In this document: piece after piece, positions 19,552-29,727 of the stretch | Numbering within the stretch: the stretch's first letter is position 1 | How the letters are laid out: each line of letters begins with the position of its first letter | NCBI RefSeq assembly: GCF_005796225.1 | Contig: NZ_VAHO01000003.1 | Span: 186,001 to 250,000 of the forward strand | Reading direction: 5' to 3' | Length of the DNA: 64,000 nucleotides | Origin: Pseudarthrobacter sp. NamE5 | GTDB lineage: Bacteria; Actinomycetota; Actinomycetes; Actinomycetales; Micrococcaceae | Program-made: the position numbers and the translations under genes | The notes under the pieces: generated by a model | What the model was told of the DNA's origin: nothing | Databases searched by the model: none | What the model saw: the letters and a program-made list of their open reading frames with translations, nothing else

Positions 19552-20535
19552 TCAGCCGCGGGCATGGGCAACCTCGCTGAGTTCAAGCCGACTGCGGTAC
19601 TCCACCGGGTTCCCCGTGACCGGATCAACAAAACGAATGCCGCGGGCCAGGAGCTGGAGTGGCCTGGCATAGTCATCCGGCGCCTTGTCCAGCAGGTCCG
19701 GATAAAAGGCATCGTTGATAATGCCCAGCCCAAGCGAAGCCATGTGCACCCGCAGCTGGTGGGTCTTCCCGCTGTGCGGCTCCAGGCGGTACCTCGCCAG
19801 GCGGGCGGCACTGCCGGATGCTGCAGCGGCGGTGCCGGCGGCACCCGGCGAAGCGCCGGCGTCGAACGTTTCCAGCCGCTCTATGCGCGTTTCCGCGTTC
19901 GGTTCACCGTCGATCACTTCCGCGAGGAGGTAGCTGCGGGACTTGGTCATCCGGTTGCGGACCACCACAGGGAATTGGACGGCGGGATGTCCCGGCGCGG
20001 GCTCCGCGGCGGCGACGCACTCGTATTCCTTCTGCACCTGGCGCTTTTCGAAGAGCACCTGGTACCGGCCGCGGGTCTGCGGATTGGTGGAGAAGAGCAG
20101 GACACCGGCCGTCATGCGGTCCAGCCGGTGCATGGGGATCAGGTCCGGCAGCCCCAACTGGTTGCGCAGGCGCACCAGCGCCGACTCCTGGATGTAGGTG
20201 CCGCCCGGCGTGGTGGGCAGGAAATGCGGCTTGTCCACCACCAGCAGGTGCTCGTCCTGGTGCAGGATACTGATGTCCACCGGAATCCGCTTTTCCGGCG
20301 GCAGGGTGCGGTAGTACCAGATAAAGGTGTGGTCCTGCAGCGGAGTGCTGCGGTCCAGCGGGATCCCGCCCTCGCCAACAATTTCGCCCGCGTCGAACCT
20401 GTTCGCGATGCCCTGTGGGTCGATATGCCCCCAGCGGTGCATCATGTAGTCCATGGCGGTGTCCCACGGGCCTTCCCCGGGAAGGCGCAAACGGGTGGCA
20501 TTGACGCCGTCGCGCACGGGGAGGGGGGATTGCAT
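19552..20535 (-). CDS. RluA-family pseudouridine synthase
   Basis: 327 aa. The catalytic block is PMHRLDRMTAGVLLFS (about residues 142-157, catalytic Asp in HRLDR). Upstream is the family's LLVVDKPHFLPTTPGG, and the C-terminus has SGKTHQLRVHMASLGLGIINDAFYP. It isomerises uridines in 23S rRNA or tRNA; the target cannot be assigned. ATG 20535 is preferred over the adjacent GTG. Its 3' end lies 3 bp from the stop of the protease/ATPase gene on the other strand. Confidence 0.88.
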   Translation of the reverse strand: MQSPLPVRDGVNATRLRLPGEGPWDTAMDYMMHRWGHIDPQGIANRFDAGEIVGEGGIPLDRSTPLQDHTFIWYYRTLPPEKRIPVDISILHQDEHLLVVDKPHFLPTTPGGTYIQESALVRLRNQLGLPDLIPMHRLDRMTAGVLLFSTNPQTRGRYQVLFEKRQVQKEYECVAAAEPAPGHPAVQFPVVVRNRMTKSRSYLLAEVIDGEPNAETRIERLETFDAGASPGAAGTAAAASGSAARLARYRLEPHSGKTHQLRVHMASLGLGIINDAFYPDLLDKAPDDYARPLQLLARGIRFVDPVTGNPVEYRSRLELSEVAHARG

Positions 20536-20565
20536 CACCGGCCCATTCTACCGGGGGCCTTCGCT

Positions 20566-20768
20566 CGGCCAGACGGCCGACGATAAATACCGCCGCCGAC
20601 CGTGCCGCCTTTGCCGGGGAACTCGGCGTGGCGGTCATAAGGCTGGTGGACAAGTACCACGACGACGGCGCTCCCCGCGGGCGGCGGCACCGACTGGTGG
20701 TGGCGCTGCACCCCGAACTCAAGACAACCAATCAATCACCCGCAGGCAAGGAGCAGGACAATGACTGA
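20566..20768 (+). pseudogene. 3' remnant of a regulator gene upstream of the SRPBCC gene
   Basis: A frame without a credible start encodes AADRAAFAGELGVAVIRLVDKYHD and RHRLVVALHPELK, ending at 20768, 8 bp inside the next gene. The pattern looks like the C-terminus of the ArsR-type regulators often encoded just before, and coupled to, actinobacterial SRPBCC genes. The DNA-binding N-terminus is absent; the upstream sequence runs into the rluA-type gene's promoter region. I read it as a decayed regulator. Family assignment is from memory. Confidence 0.45.
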
Positions 20769-21453
20769 CAACCGCGACTTCGAAATCGTTTACGACACGG
20801 AACTTCCCGGCACCCCCGAGCGGGTGTGGGATGCCGTCACCACCGGGACGCCCGCCTGGATGTTCCCTACGGACGAATGGCCCGACGTCAAGACGGTCAA
20901 CGAGTATCCCCGCCACCTGGTGTCCAGGATTGACGGACCCGACGGCTGGTTCAACCAGCTCGAGCACGTCCTGGAACCGCTCGAAGGCGGACGTGCCCGC
21001 CTGCATTACGTCCACAGCGGGATCTTCGCAGACAACTGGGACCAGCAGTACGACGGCGCCAGCCGGCACACGGAGTTCTACCTGCACACCCTGGGCCAGT
21101 ACCTGCAGTACTTCGACGGCCAACCGGTGGTGTTCACCGACATTCAGGGCCCGGCCGCGTCCCAGGCGCCCGATGGCTTCACCCGGCTCCGCACGGCCCT
21201 GGGGGTCGGGTCTGCGGGGCAGGGTTCGCAGGTGGACCTGGAGCTCGACGGCGTGGGCCGGCTGACAGGCGAAGTCGACTTCTTCAACGAGCACTTCCTG
21301 GGCCTGCGGACCGCCGATGCGATGTACCGGTTCTTCGGCCGCAATGCCTGGGGTGCTCCGGTGGGGATGACTGTGCATGACTTCAGCGGAGCCGGGGATT
21401 CGGAAACCACCGCCAAGGCGTGGGGCGACTTCCTGGAGCGGGTGTACGCCTAG
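20761..21453 (+). CDS. SRPBCC / AHSA1-type domain protein
   Basis: 230 aa. A START-like fold: FEIVYDTELPGTPERVWDAVTTGTPAWMFP at the N-terminus and a long C-terminal helix after GQYLQYFDGQPV. The second half (GLRTADAMYRFFGRNAWGAPVGMTVHDF) looks like a second diverged domain. The ATG has GCAAGGAGC upstream. It overlaps the regulator remnant by 8 bp. Its TAG stop is shared base-for-base with the opposing nei2 stop (CTAG). Confidence 0.75.
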   Translation: MTDNRDFEIVYDTELPGTPERVWDAVTTGTPAWMFPTDEWPDVKTVNEYPRHLVSRIDGPDGWFNQLEHVLEPLEGGRARLHYVHSGIFADNWDQQYDGASRHTEFYLHTLGQYLQYFDGQPVVFTDIQGPAASQAPDGFTRLRTALGVGSAGQGSQVDLELDGVGRLTGEVDFFNEHFLGLRTADAMYRFFGRNAWGAPVGMTVHDFSGAGDSETTAKAWGDFLERVYA

Positions 21454-22298
21454 GGCTGTGGACCGGCCCCGGCCGGCAGCGGCTGGCACCGGGGACAGTA
21501 GTAGATGTCCCGCTCTTCGTCGCCGTTGGGTTTCCCCAGCAGGCCGCGCCGAATAGGCGTCCCGCATTTGAGGCAGGGCTGGTGTTCACGGCGGTAGACC
21601 CAGTAGCCCGGCCGTCCGGCCATCCTCCCCACGGGCATGCCCCGCGCGTTGAGGATGGTGACGCGGCGGCCGGACCCCAGGTTGACCTCCAGGAGCTGCT
21701 TGGCGTCGGTCATCATGGTCCTCAGGTCCCTGACCGCCGACACCGGCGAGGCGGGGTGGACTCCGGACAGGAAGCACGCCTCGCACCGGTAGATGTTGCC
21801 GATTCCGGCCAGGTTCCGCTGGTCCAGCAACGCTACGCCAACAGGGACATCGGGGGCCGAGCGGATCCGCCGCTCGGCCTCGTCAAGGTCCCAGTCCGGC
21901 CCCAGCAGGTCCGGTCCCAGGAACCCCACAATGGAGTCCTCGTCCGCCGTGGCCACCACTTCCACGATCCCCAGGGAAAAGCCGACGGCGTCCGCAGCCT
22001 TGGTGCGCAGGACGCAGCGGGCAGTGTAGCCGGGTTTCCGCCACCTTCCGCCGGGCGGATAGACCTGCCAGGTTCCCTCCATCTTCAGGTGTGAATGGAT
22101 GGTGAGCTTCCTGTCGTCCGGTCCCACCACACGCATCAGCAGGTGCTTGCCGCGGGGCACCACCTCGGCCACGGTCCAACCGGCCAGGTTCAGGGTGGCG
22201 AAGCGCGGCACGCGGAAATCAGAGGCGAGGAGCGTTTGCCCGGCCAGCGCCTGGTGCAGCTGGTGGGCGGCGCGCCAGACGGAATCACCTTCAGGCAC
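21450..22298 (-). CDS. nei2: Endonuclease VIII-type DNA glycosylase
   Basis: 282 aa. A Fpg/Nei family DNA glycosylase and AP lyase for oxidised bases. The mature N-terminus begins with the catalytic Pro and Glu (MPEGDSVW). The helix-two-turn-helix is in LDQRNLAGIGNIYRCEACFL. The C-terminal zinc finger has CLKCG and YYCPRC. Full family length. The Nei2 subgroup is suggested by the MPEGDSVWRAA start common in actinobacteria. It overlaps the lhr end by 8 bp and is co-transcribed with it. Confidence 0.9.
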   Translation of the reverse strand: MPEGDSVWRAAHQLHQALAGQTLLASDFRVPRFATLNLAGWTVAEVVPRGKHLLMRVVGPDDRKLTIHSHLKMEGTWQVYPPGGRWRKPGYTARCVLRTKAADAVGFSLGIVEVVATADEDSIVGFLGPDLLGPDWDLDEAERRIRSAPDVPVGVALLDQRNLAGIGNIYRCEACFLSGVHPASPVSAVRDLRTMMTDAKQLLEVNLGSGRRVTILNARGMPVGRMAGRPGYWVYRREHQPCLKCGTPIRRGLLGKPNGDEERDIYYCPRCQPLPAGAGPQP

Positions 22299-25200
22299 GG
22301 ATTCTCAGCCCCTTCGGGGTGGAGTATGCCCCGGCGGAGCTGAGAGCTGCGGCCACTGGGGTGTCCAGGATTTCGTGTCCGTTGACTTTCTCCATGATCA
22401 GCTTGTCGACGGCACCGCGCGTGACCACGCCCACGAGCGCCGTGCCCGCCGCCGCCAGAACGTCCTCATGGTCGCTGAAGGCAAGCAGTGTCTTTCCGCC
22501 CCGTTCCACGTAGAGGACCAGAGCCCCGTCCACCAGGACCACCAGGGCACCCGCCTTCCGTCCGGGACGGTGTCCGGTGCCAGCCTCGTCATGAAGCGCA
22601 GGCCAGGGGAGGGCTGCGCCGTAGGGGTTGGCGGGATCTGTTGCGGCCAGGGCGAGCGCCACCGGTTCCGGCCTGGCAAGCTGCGTGTCCTCGGAGTACG
22701 AGCGCAGCCGGTCCACGGTGGCCGGAACGGCGAACTGGGCTGCACCCAGATGCTCGATGAAGTAGCCGCGGCGGCACCGGCCTGCCTCCTCCAGTCGGGC
22801 CAGGACTTTATACATCAGGCCGAAACCGCCCAGGATTTGTTCTGCCATCACTGAACCCCTGGTTACTACGCCGTACCGATCCAGCAGGAGTTCGGCAGTA
22901 GCGCGGGCGTGGATGGTCGGATCGAGTTCGGGCTGTGGCAGGGCTGACCAACGCCCGGCGGCCATAGGTGGTGTTGGCACGGCGCCGGTGCCCGTGCCGT
23001 ACCGGCCGCCGGCCAGCCCCGGCGAGCCCAGGAGGCCGGTCCCGTGGGAACGGCCCAGCCTGCTGAGCCGCGGAGCGCGGGCCCGGGGCGCCCGCGCAAC
23101 CTGCCGATGGGCCGTGTGTCCGCCCGCGATAAGTGCCCGGACCGGCGTGAAGGTGTCACCGGTGATCCGGCCCGCCCATGCCAAGTCCCACAGGGCTGCC
23201 ACCACTTCCTGGTCGCCCAGCACTGAGTCCATGCCGCCGGCCACGTCCGTCAGTTGCCGGAAGAAGTAGCCGCCGCCGTTGTTCCGGAGGTGGTCCAGCA
23301 GCCGCTGCTGGGCGTCACCGGGTTCGTAGTCGGGAGCGGGGTTCAGGGTCAGCTCCGCGGAGTCGGCCAGGTGGAAGCTGATCCATCCGTCGTTTCCGGG
23401 CAGGGCACCGGCGCCGGACCAGAGGATTTCTCCCGCCGCCATGAGCTCGTCGAGCATGGCCGGTTGGTAGTTGGCCACCCTGCCGGCGAGGACCAAGGGT
23501 TCCCATGCCGATGCCGGAATGGGGACCCCGGAGAGCTGGTCGATGGCAGTGACAATGCCGTCCAGGCCGCGGAGGGAAGGCTGGCCGCGGCCGCCGCCAG
23601 GGGTGCGGACGTGCTGCCAGGCCGGCAGGAAACGCCCGTAGGCTGCTGCGTCCACGGGTTCCACTTCGGCGCGCAGGGCAGCAAGCGAACGACGGCGGAG
23701 CTTCCGCAGCACCTCGGCGTCGCACCATTCATTGGCCAGCGCGTGCTGGGGCAGGTTCGGCAGGGCCTGTGCCGCCGCGGTTTGGGTACCCTCTTCCGGG
23801 CCGCTGCCGGGCGTAGGTTCCGGAGGCGCCGGATGTGGCCGGAACTCGCCCTCCACCACGCGGCCATCCGCGGCCAGCCGCTTCAGGGCGGTGCCCACTA
23901 CTGCCACGCCCAGTCCCAGCCGGGCTGCTGCTTCCGCCGCCGTGAACGGCCCGTGGGTGCGGGCGTACCGGGACACCAGGTCCCCGAGGGGATCGGCGAC
24001 CGGTTCGATAAAGGCCAGCGGTACCCCCATGGGAAGGGGGACGCCGATGGCATCGCGCAGCCGCGCCGCGTCCTCAACAGCAGCGAAACGCTCGACGCCG
24101 CCGATATTGACCTTGATGGCACGATTTGCCCGCTGCAGGGCCATGAGGTGTGCAGTGGCGGACTCGATGCTTTCATGGGCTGCTTCGGGTACAGGTTCGG
24201 CATCAGCCAGCCCGGGTTCAGCCTCTGATGGTTCGGTGCTGCCATGTGCCGCAGCTGATTTGCTGCCGGTATCCAGCCCGGCCGCTGCTTCCACCGCCTG
24301 CAGCCGGACCGCGGCTTCGTCGGGAGCCAGGGGCCCGAGAAGCCGCAGCAGGTCCGCCACTCCTTCCAGCCCGCGGACCCGGCGGTCCGGTGTCAGCCGC
24401 TGCAGCTCGCGCTCCGTGGCCTCGATAACCTTGGCGTCGAGCAGCTCCCGCAGCTCCACCCGCCCCAGCAGCTCGTTGAGGAGGGTTGAGTCCAGGGCCA
24501 GGGCAGCGGCACGGCGCTCTGCCAGCGGGGAGTCGCCCTCGTAGAGGAACTGCGCCACATACCCGAACAGCAGGGACTTGGCGAACGGCGACGGCTGCTG
24601 GGTGGTGGTCTGGACAATCCTCAGCTCACGCCGCTCCACGGAAGCGGCAATGTCCTTCAGCGCCGGTAAATCGTAAACGTCCTGCAGGCATTCACGGACA
24701 GTTTCCAGCACGATGGGAAAGGCCGGGTACTTCCTGGCGACGTCCAGCAGTTGGGCTGAACGCTGCCGCTGCTGCCACAGGGGCTGCCGCTTGCCGGGTG
24801 TCTGCCGTGGCAGCAGCAGGGCCCGGGCGGCGCATTCCCTGAACCGCGAAGCGAACAGCGCGCTGCCGCCCACTTCTGCCGTGACAATTTGCTCCAGTTC
24901 CTCGGGGTCAAACAGGAACAGCTCCGCTCCCGGCGGCTCGTCCTCCATCATGGGCACGCGCAGGACGATGCCGTCGTCCGCGGCCATGGCGGAACCGTCC
25001 AGTCCGTACCGCTGGTGGAGCCGCTGCCCGACGGCGAGGGCCCAGGGCGCGTGCACCGGCATGCCGAAGGGGCTGTGCAGGATTACCCTCCAGTCGCCCA
25101 GCTCATCGTGGAACCGCTCCACCACCAGCGTGGTGTCGCTCGGGACTACCTCGGTGGCCTGTTTCTGCTCCGTTAGGTACTGGATGAGGTTGTTGGCTGC

Positions 25201-27396
25201 GAACTCGTCCAGGCCGCTGGCCTTGCAGCGTTCCGTGGCAGGACCGGTGTCGGACGCGGACAGTTCACGGACAAACGCGCCGAGGGCGCGGCCAAGGTCG
25301 ACGGGCCGGCCCAGCGAATCGCCCTTCCAGAAGGGAAGCTTGCCCGGCTGGCCGAAGGCGGGGGAGACGAGCACGCGGTCGTGGGTGATGTCCTCGATTT
25401 TCCAGCTGGTGGCGCCCAGGGCGAAGACATCGCCCACCCTGGACTCGTACACCATCTCCTCGTCCAGCTCGCCCACGCGCCGGCCGCCTTTGGGCGCGGG
25501 AGCGGGCTTTCCGTCCGCCGAAGGCGACGCTGTTCCTTCCATCTCCGTGCCGATGATGTAGACGCCAAAGAGGCCTCGGTCCGGGATGGTGCCGCCGGAG
25601 GTGACGGCGAGCCGCTGGGCTCCCGGCCTGCCTTCGATGGTGCCGGCGTTGCGGTCCCAGACAATCCGGGGACGGAGTTCCGCAAATTCGTCCGAGGGGT
25701 AGCGGCCGGCCAACAGGTCCAGCGTGGCCTCGAAGGCCGAGCGGGGGAGTGACGCGAAGGGGGCGGAGCGCCGGACGGTGGCGAACCATTCCTCGACGTC
25801 GATGCTGCCCAGAGCTGTGGCAGCCACGGTCTGCTGCGCGAGGATGTCCAGCGGGTTGGTGGGAATGCTGAGGCGCTCGATCCTGCCGTCCAGCATCCGT
25901 TCAACCGTAATGGCGGTATGGACCAGGTCCGCGCGGTGTTTCGGGAAGAGAACTCCTTGCGAGACTTCTCCCACCTGGTGGCCTGCGCGGCCCACACGCT
26001 GCAGGCCGCTTGCCACCGACGGCGGCGATTCCACCTGCACCACCAGGTCCACTGCCCCCATGTCGATGCCTAGTTCCAAGGATGACGTGGCCACCACGCA
26101 GCGCAGCCGCCCGGACTTCAGGTCATCCTCAATGAGGGCCCGCTGGTCCTTCGAGACTGAACCGTGGTGGGCGCGTGCCAACACGGGATCCGCCCCCGCA
26201 GAGCTTCCTGCCTGTGCCATCATGTGTGCCGGCGTGCCGGTGGAGGCAGGGACGCCGGGTGCGGGGAGGGGCCCGGGATCGTCCCAGCCGCCACCCACTG
26301 CCACCAGCTGACGCTCCGCATGGATCTCGTTGAGGCGTGCCGTCAGCCGCTCGGCCAGGCGGCGTGAATTGGCGAACACAATGGTGGACTGGTTTGCCAG
26401 TACAAGGTCAACAATTTTCTCTTCCACGTGCGGCCAGATGGACGCCTGGGGCTGCAGCCCGGAGGCAGGTCCGGAGTCAAAAGCGCCGGCAGCGCCCTGC
26501 AGGTCCGACATGTCCTCCACCGGGACCGAGACGGTAAGGTCCCAGTTTTTCCTGGCGGGAGGGGCAACTATTTCCACGGGGGCCGAACCGGCAAGGAACT
26601 GTGCCACCAGTTCCTTGGGCTCCACCGTGGCAGACAGGCCGATCCGCTGGGCTGGTTTGGGCAGCAGCGCATCCAGGCGTTCGAGCGAGACCGCCAGGTG
26701 GGCGCCGCGTTTGGTGCCGGCCACGGCGTGGACCTCGTCAATGATGATGGTGTCCACTTCGGTGAGGGTTTCCCGTGCCCTGGAGGTCAGCATCAGGAAC
26801 AGCGATTCCGGTGTGGTGATGAGGATGTCCGGCGGATTGCTGAGCAGCAGGCGGCGGTCCGCGGCGGTGGTGTCCCCGGACCGGACGCCCACTGTAATCA
26901 GGGGTGCCGGCAGTCCGAGCCGTTTGGCGGTTTGGGTGATGCCTATCAGCGGCGAACGCAGGTTCCTTTCCACGTCCACGCCCAGCGCCTTAAGGGGCGA
27001 AATGTAGAGAACGCGGGTCTTGCGCTTCGGTGCGCGCGTCCGCTTGCCTTGCGCCGGGCGCTTCGAAACGCCGCCTTCTGCCGCCGCGGCCTCCGCGCCG
27101 ACGGCCCCATCAGCCGTTTCCGGCGCCCCAGTAGAAGATACGAGCAGCCGGTCCAGCCCCCAGAGAAAGGCGGCAAGCGTCTTTCCGGATCCCGTGGGAG
27201 CCACCACCAGGGCATGGGAGCCGGACGAGATGGCCCGCCAGGCGCCTTCCTGGGCGGGAGTGGGCTCTGAGAACGCGCCCAGGAACCAGTCGCGGGTTGG
27301 CCTGCTGAACTGGGTCATGGGCTCAGGTGCAGTATCCGCGCCGGCAGCACTGCCGGGCGGAGTGATACCACGCGCTGTGGGCTTTTCCCGGTTCAT
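22291..27396 (-). CDS. lhr: Lhr-type ATP-dependent DNA helicase
   Basis: 1701 aa. A superfamily 2 helicase, 3'-5', ATP-driven, induced by DNA damage in mycobacteria (family knowledge). Walker A APTGSGKTLAAFLWGLDRLL lies near residue 60, Walker B IIIDEVHAVAGTKRGAHL near 225, and motif VI region QRVGRAGHQVG near 490. The long C-terminal half matches the Lhr-CTD. ATG 27396 follows GGAGG and is preferred to an upstream start nine codons earlier. Residues 1-35 are low complexity. It ends inside nei2, so helicase and glycosylase are likely one DNA-repair operon. Confidence 0.93.
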   Translation of the reverse strand: MNREKPTARGITPPGSAAGADTAPEPMTQFSRPTRDWFLGAFSEPTPAQEGAWRAISSGSHALVVAPTGSGKTLAAFLWGLDRLLVSSTGAPETADGAVGAEAAAAEGGVSKRPAQGKRTRAPKRKTRVLYISPLKALGVDVERNLRSPLIGITQTAKRLGLPAPLITVGVRSGDTTAADRRLLLSNPPDILITTPESLFLMLTSRARETLTEVDTIIIDEVHAVAGTKRGAHLAVSLERLDALLPKPAQRIGLSATVEPKELVAQFLAGSAPVEIVAPPARKNWDLTVSVPVEDMSDLQGAAGAFDSGPASGLQPQASIWPHVEEKIVDLVLANQSTIVFANSRRLAERLTARLNEIHAERQLVAVGGGWDDPGPLPAPGVPASTGTPAHMMAQAGSSAGADPVLARAHHGSVSKDQRALIEDDLKSGRLRCVVATSSLELGIDMGAVDLVVQVESPPSVASGLQRVGRAGHQVGEVSQGVLFPKHRADLVHTAITVERMLDGRIERLSIPTNPLDILAQQTVAATALGSIDVEEWFATVRRSAPFASLPRSAFEATLDLLAGRYPSDEFAELRPRIVWDRNAGTIEGRPGAQRLAVTSGGTIPDRGLFGVYIIGTEMEGTASPSADGKPAPAPKGGRRVGELDEEMVYESRVGDVFALGATSWKIEDITHDRVLVSPAFGQPGKLPFWKGDSLGRPVDLGRALGAFVRELSASDTGPATERCKASGLDEFAANNLIQYLTEQKQATEVVPSDTTLVVERFHDELGDWRVILHSPFGMPVHAPWALAVGQRLHQRYGLDGSAMAADDGIVLRVPMMEDEPPGAELFLFDPEELEQIVTAEVGGSALFASRFRECAARALLLPRQTPGKRQPLWQQRQRSAQLLDVARKYPAFPIVLETVRECLQDVYDLPALKDIAASVERRELRIVQTTTQQPSPFAKSLLFGYVAQFLYEGDSPLAERRAAALALDSTLLNELLGRVELRELLDAKVIEATERELQRLTPDRRVRGLEGVADLLRLLGPLAPDEAAVRLQAVEAAAGLDTGSKSAAAHGSTEPSEAEPGLADAEPVPEAAHESIESATAHLMALQRANRAIKVNIGGVERFAAVEDAARLRDAIGVPLPMGVPLAFIEPVADPLGDLVSRYARTHGPFTAAEAAARLGLGVAVVGTALKRLAADGRVVEGEFRPHPAPPEPTPGSGPEEGTQTAAAQALPNLPQHALANEWCDAEVLRKLRRRSLAALRAEVEPVDAAAYGRFLPAWQHVRTPGGGRGQPSLRGLDGIVTAIDQLSGVPIPASAWEPLVLAGRVANYQPAMLDELMAAGEILWSGAGALPGNDGWISFHLADSAELTLNPAPDYEPGDAQQRLLDHLRNNGGGYFFRQLTDVAGGMDSVLGDQEVVAALWDLAWAGRITGDTFTPVRALIAGGHTAHRQVARAPRARAPRLSRLGRSHGTGLLGSPGLAGGRYGTGTGAVPTPPMAAGRWSALPQPELDPTIHARATAELLLDRYGVVTRGSVMAEQILGGFGLMYKVLARLEEAGRCRRGYFIEHLGAAQFAVPATVDRLRSYSEDTQLARPEPVALALAATDPANPYGAALPWPALHDEAGTGHRPGRKAGALVVLVDGALVLYVERGGKTLLAFSDHEDVLAAAGTALVGVVTRGAVDKLIMEKVNGHEILDTPVAAALSSAGAYSTPKGLRIRA

Positions 27397-27487
27397 GCCT
27401 CCATCATGCCCCAAGCCACCCACAGCGGCGCCGGTTGGCCAGCGGACCGCCGGAAGCGGCCCAGGAACCCGTCCCCAGCGCCTGGGC

Positions 27488-29014
27488 TCAAGCCTTGTCC
27501 ACCACGGGAAGGTTCTTCGTGGCCGGGCCTTCCAGGAGCTTTCCTTCGTTGGTGAAGCGGGAGCCGTGCAGGGGGCAGTCCCACGTCAGTTCACTGTCGT
27601 TCCAGTGCAGGATCCCGCCCATATGGGTGCACACAGCGGAAAGCTTGCACGTGGTGCCGCCCACCGTGGACACGGCAACCGGTTTTGATCCTTCCCGGTA
27701 GACCTTGCCTTCGCCTTCACCCGGAGCTGCCGGCGCGGGAGGCGGAGCGGGCTCCTTCTTGTCCTTCCGCAGGCCCTCGGCGGCCAACTGGCCCCAGCCG
27801 GACGCCATTGTGGCTGCAACCCCTGCGTTGAGCGCGACGGCGGAGAAGGCACCGGAGGGGGAGGTGACCCGGTGGTGGATGGTGTCTGCCCAGGGCACGT
27901 TTCCGCCCAGGATGTCAGCTGAGATTCCGACGGCGGCCGCCACGGCATTGGTCATGCCCCACTTGTTGTAGCCGGTCCCGAAGTAGACATGACCCTTGCC
28001 CCGGGGGAACTTGCCGAAGAAGGGCATGAGGTTGGTGGGCAGGTAGTCCTGCGCGGACCAGGTGTGGGTGGTCACCGCACCGGGATAGTGCTGCGCGGCC
28101 CAATCCAGGAGGCTGCCCAAATGGTGCTTCTCGGACCGCGCCCGGCCCACGTGGTGGCCGTGTCCGCCCACCAGGAGCAGCCGCCGGCCGTCCACTTCGT
28201 AGTCCCGGAGCGAATGCGTTGGCTGTTCCACCGAGATGTACATCCCTGGGGGAGGGGTTTGGTCCTCCTGCAGCTGAAGCGCCGCGGCGTAGGAGCGGCT
28301 GGGCTTCAGCTTGGCGAAGTAAAGCCCCCTGTCCAGCACGGGGATGCCGGTGGCCAGCACTACCTCGTTGGCGGTGACCGTGCCGTGGTCGGTGTGCACC
28401 GTGGCAGGCCTGGCGCCGGTGACGTCCTGCAGCCGCACCCCGCCTACTATCGACCCGCCGCGGCTGCGGATGTCGGCCACCAGGGTATCCAGCACTTCCA
28501 GCGGATTGATTTGCGCCTGGTTCGCGAGGCGTACCGCGCCGTGGACGGCAAACGGCAGCCCGGCGTCGCGCACGTATTCCATGTCCAGCCCGGCAGTGGT
28601 GCCGGCGCTGACCTCTTCCCGGAGCTTTTCCGTCCCCTGCGGGGACGTTGCGTAGGTGTAGGCATCCCGGCGCTGGTAGGCCACGCCGTGTTCGTCGAGG
28701 TAGCGCAGGAGCCACGCCTGGCCTTCACGGTTGCCATCGACGTAAGCCTGCACCTGCTTTTGGGAGTACTGGCGGGACAGCTGTGACAGGAAGGTCCCCT
28801 GCAGCAGGGTGACTTTGGCCGTGGTGTTTCCCGTGGTCACGGCACCCGGGTACCTGGCCTCAAGGACGAGCACCTTCTGCCCGGAGCGGGCCAGCAGCAG
28901 TGCGGTCACCAGTCCAGTCAGCCCTGCGCCGGCCACCACGGTGTCATGGCTGCTTCCTGGCTCGAACGGATCACTGGTGAAGGAGTCGCTGCGGTCCAAC
29001 CAAATCGACGTCAT
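27488..29014 (-). CDS. FAD-dependent oxidoreductase with C-terminal Rieske domain
   Basis: 508 aa. A DAO-type FAD domain with the dinucleotide motif VVAGAGLTGLVTALLLARSGQKVLVLEA at residues 26-53. A C-terminal Rieske 2Fe-2S domain follows, with CTHMGG and CPLHGSRF as ligand pairs (about residues 462-487). Proteins of this build are common in actinobacteria; the substrate is unknown. No membrane segment or signal peptide. The gene is divergent from the DUF4383 gene, with 183 bp between them that should hold both promoters. Confidence 0.88.
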   Translation of the reverse strand: MTSIWLDRSDSFTSDPFEPGSSHDTVVAGAGLTGLVTALLLARSGQKVLVLEARYPGAVTTGNTTAKVTLLQGTFLSQLSRQYSQKQVQAYVDGNREGQAWLLRYLDEHGVAYQRRDAYTYATSPQGTEKLREEVSAGTTAGLDMEYVRDAGLPFAVHGAVRLANQAQINPLEVLDTLVADIRSRGGSIVGGVRLQDVTGARPATVHTDHGTVTANEVVLATGIPVLDRGLYFAKLKPSRSYAAALQLQEDQTPPPGMYISVEQPTHSLRDYEVDGRRLLLVGGHGHHVGRARSEKHHLGSLLDWAAQHYPGAVTTHTWSAQDYLPTNLMPFFGKFPRGKGHVYFGTGYNKWGMTNAVAAAVGISADILGGNVPWADTIHHRVTSPSGAFSAVALNAGVAATMASGWGQLAAEGLRKDKKEPAPPPAPAAPGEGEGKVYREGSKPVAVSTVGGTTCKLSAVCTHMGGILHWNDSELTWDCPLHGSRFTNEGKLLEGPATKNLPVVDKA

Positions 29015-29197
29015 GGCTGTTCAACCTGCCTTCGGTCCGAGGGCCCTCCCGGGCCAGTTTGTAATGGGTCTGTTATAGACCCTATCTATCCGCGGCGGAT
29101 TTGCTAAGTATACTTACGATGTCGGGGTTTAAGTCTATGGTCAGTTGGCAGCCCGGCAGCCAAGATGTGAACATAACGGCAAACAGCAGGAGAAATC

Positions 29198-29668
29198 ATG
29201 ACAAGCATGAGTTCCGACGGCCGAGCAGCAGGCCGGACCAACATTCAAAAAGCCGCCCTCGCAGTGGGAGCTGTGTTCCTTCTGGTGGGCGTCCTGGGGT
29301 TCATTCCTGGCATCACCACCCAGTACGAAACCCTCGGTTTCGCGGGGCACGAGTCCCAGGCGTTGCTGCTAGGTATTTTCCAGGTGTCGATACTGCACAA
29401 CATCGTCCACCTCCTCTTCGGCGCAGCCGGCATCGCCATGGCCCGCAGTGCTGCACAGTCAAAGAACTACCTGGTGGTGGGCGGCGCGATCTACCTGGTC
29501 CTGTGGATCTACGGCCTGCTGATCGGCAAGGACACGGCGGCCAACTTCGTCCCCGTCAACGTCGCGGATGACTGGCTGCACTTCGTCCTTGGCGTGGCAA
29601 TGCTTGGCCTGGGATTCGCCCTGTCCCGCGGGACGGCCCGCGCCGGCCGCACCACCACAGCCCACTAA
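29198..29668 (+). CDS. DUF4383 membrane protein
   Basis: 156 aa with four membrane segments (about residues 20-40, 60-82, 92-112 and 126-145). It carries the DUF4383 pattern: a first helix ending in GVLGFIPGITTQYETL, then LLGIFQVSILHNIVHLLFGAAGIAMAR. Function unknown. The start follows CAGGAGAAATC. It is followed by a perfect hairpin. Confidence 0.85.
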   Translation: MTSMSSDGRAAGRTNIQKAALAVGAVFLLVGVLGFIPGITTQYETLGFAGHESQALLLGIFQVSILHNIVHLLFGAAGIAMARSAAQSKNYLVVGGAIYLVLWIYGLLIGKDTAANFVPVNVADDWLHFVLGVAMLGLGFALSRGTARAGRTTTAH

Positions 29669-29727
29669 CACCACCTGGGTTTGGGCATCAGCACCAAGGC
29701 CAGTAAACGAGCAGCAAGAACACCACT

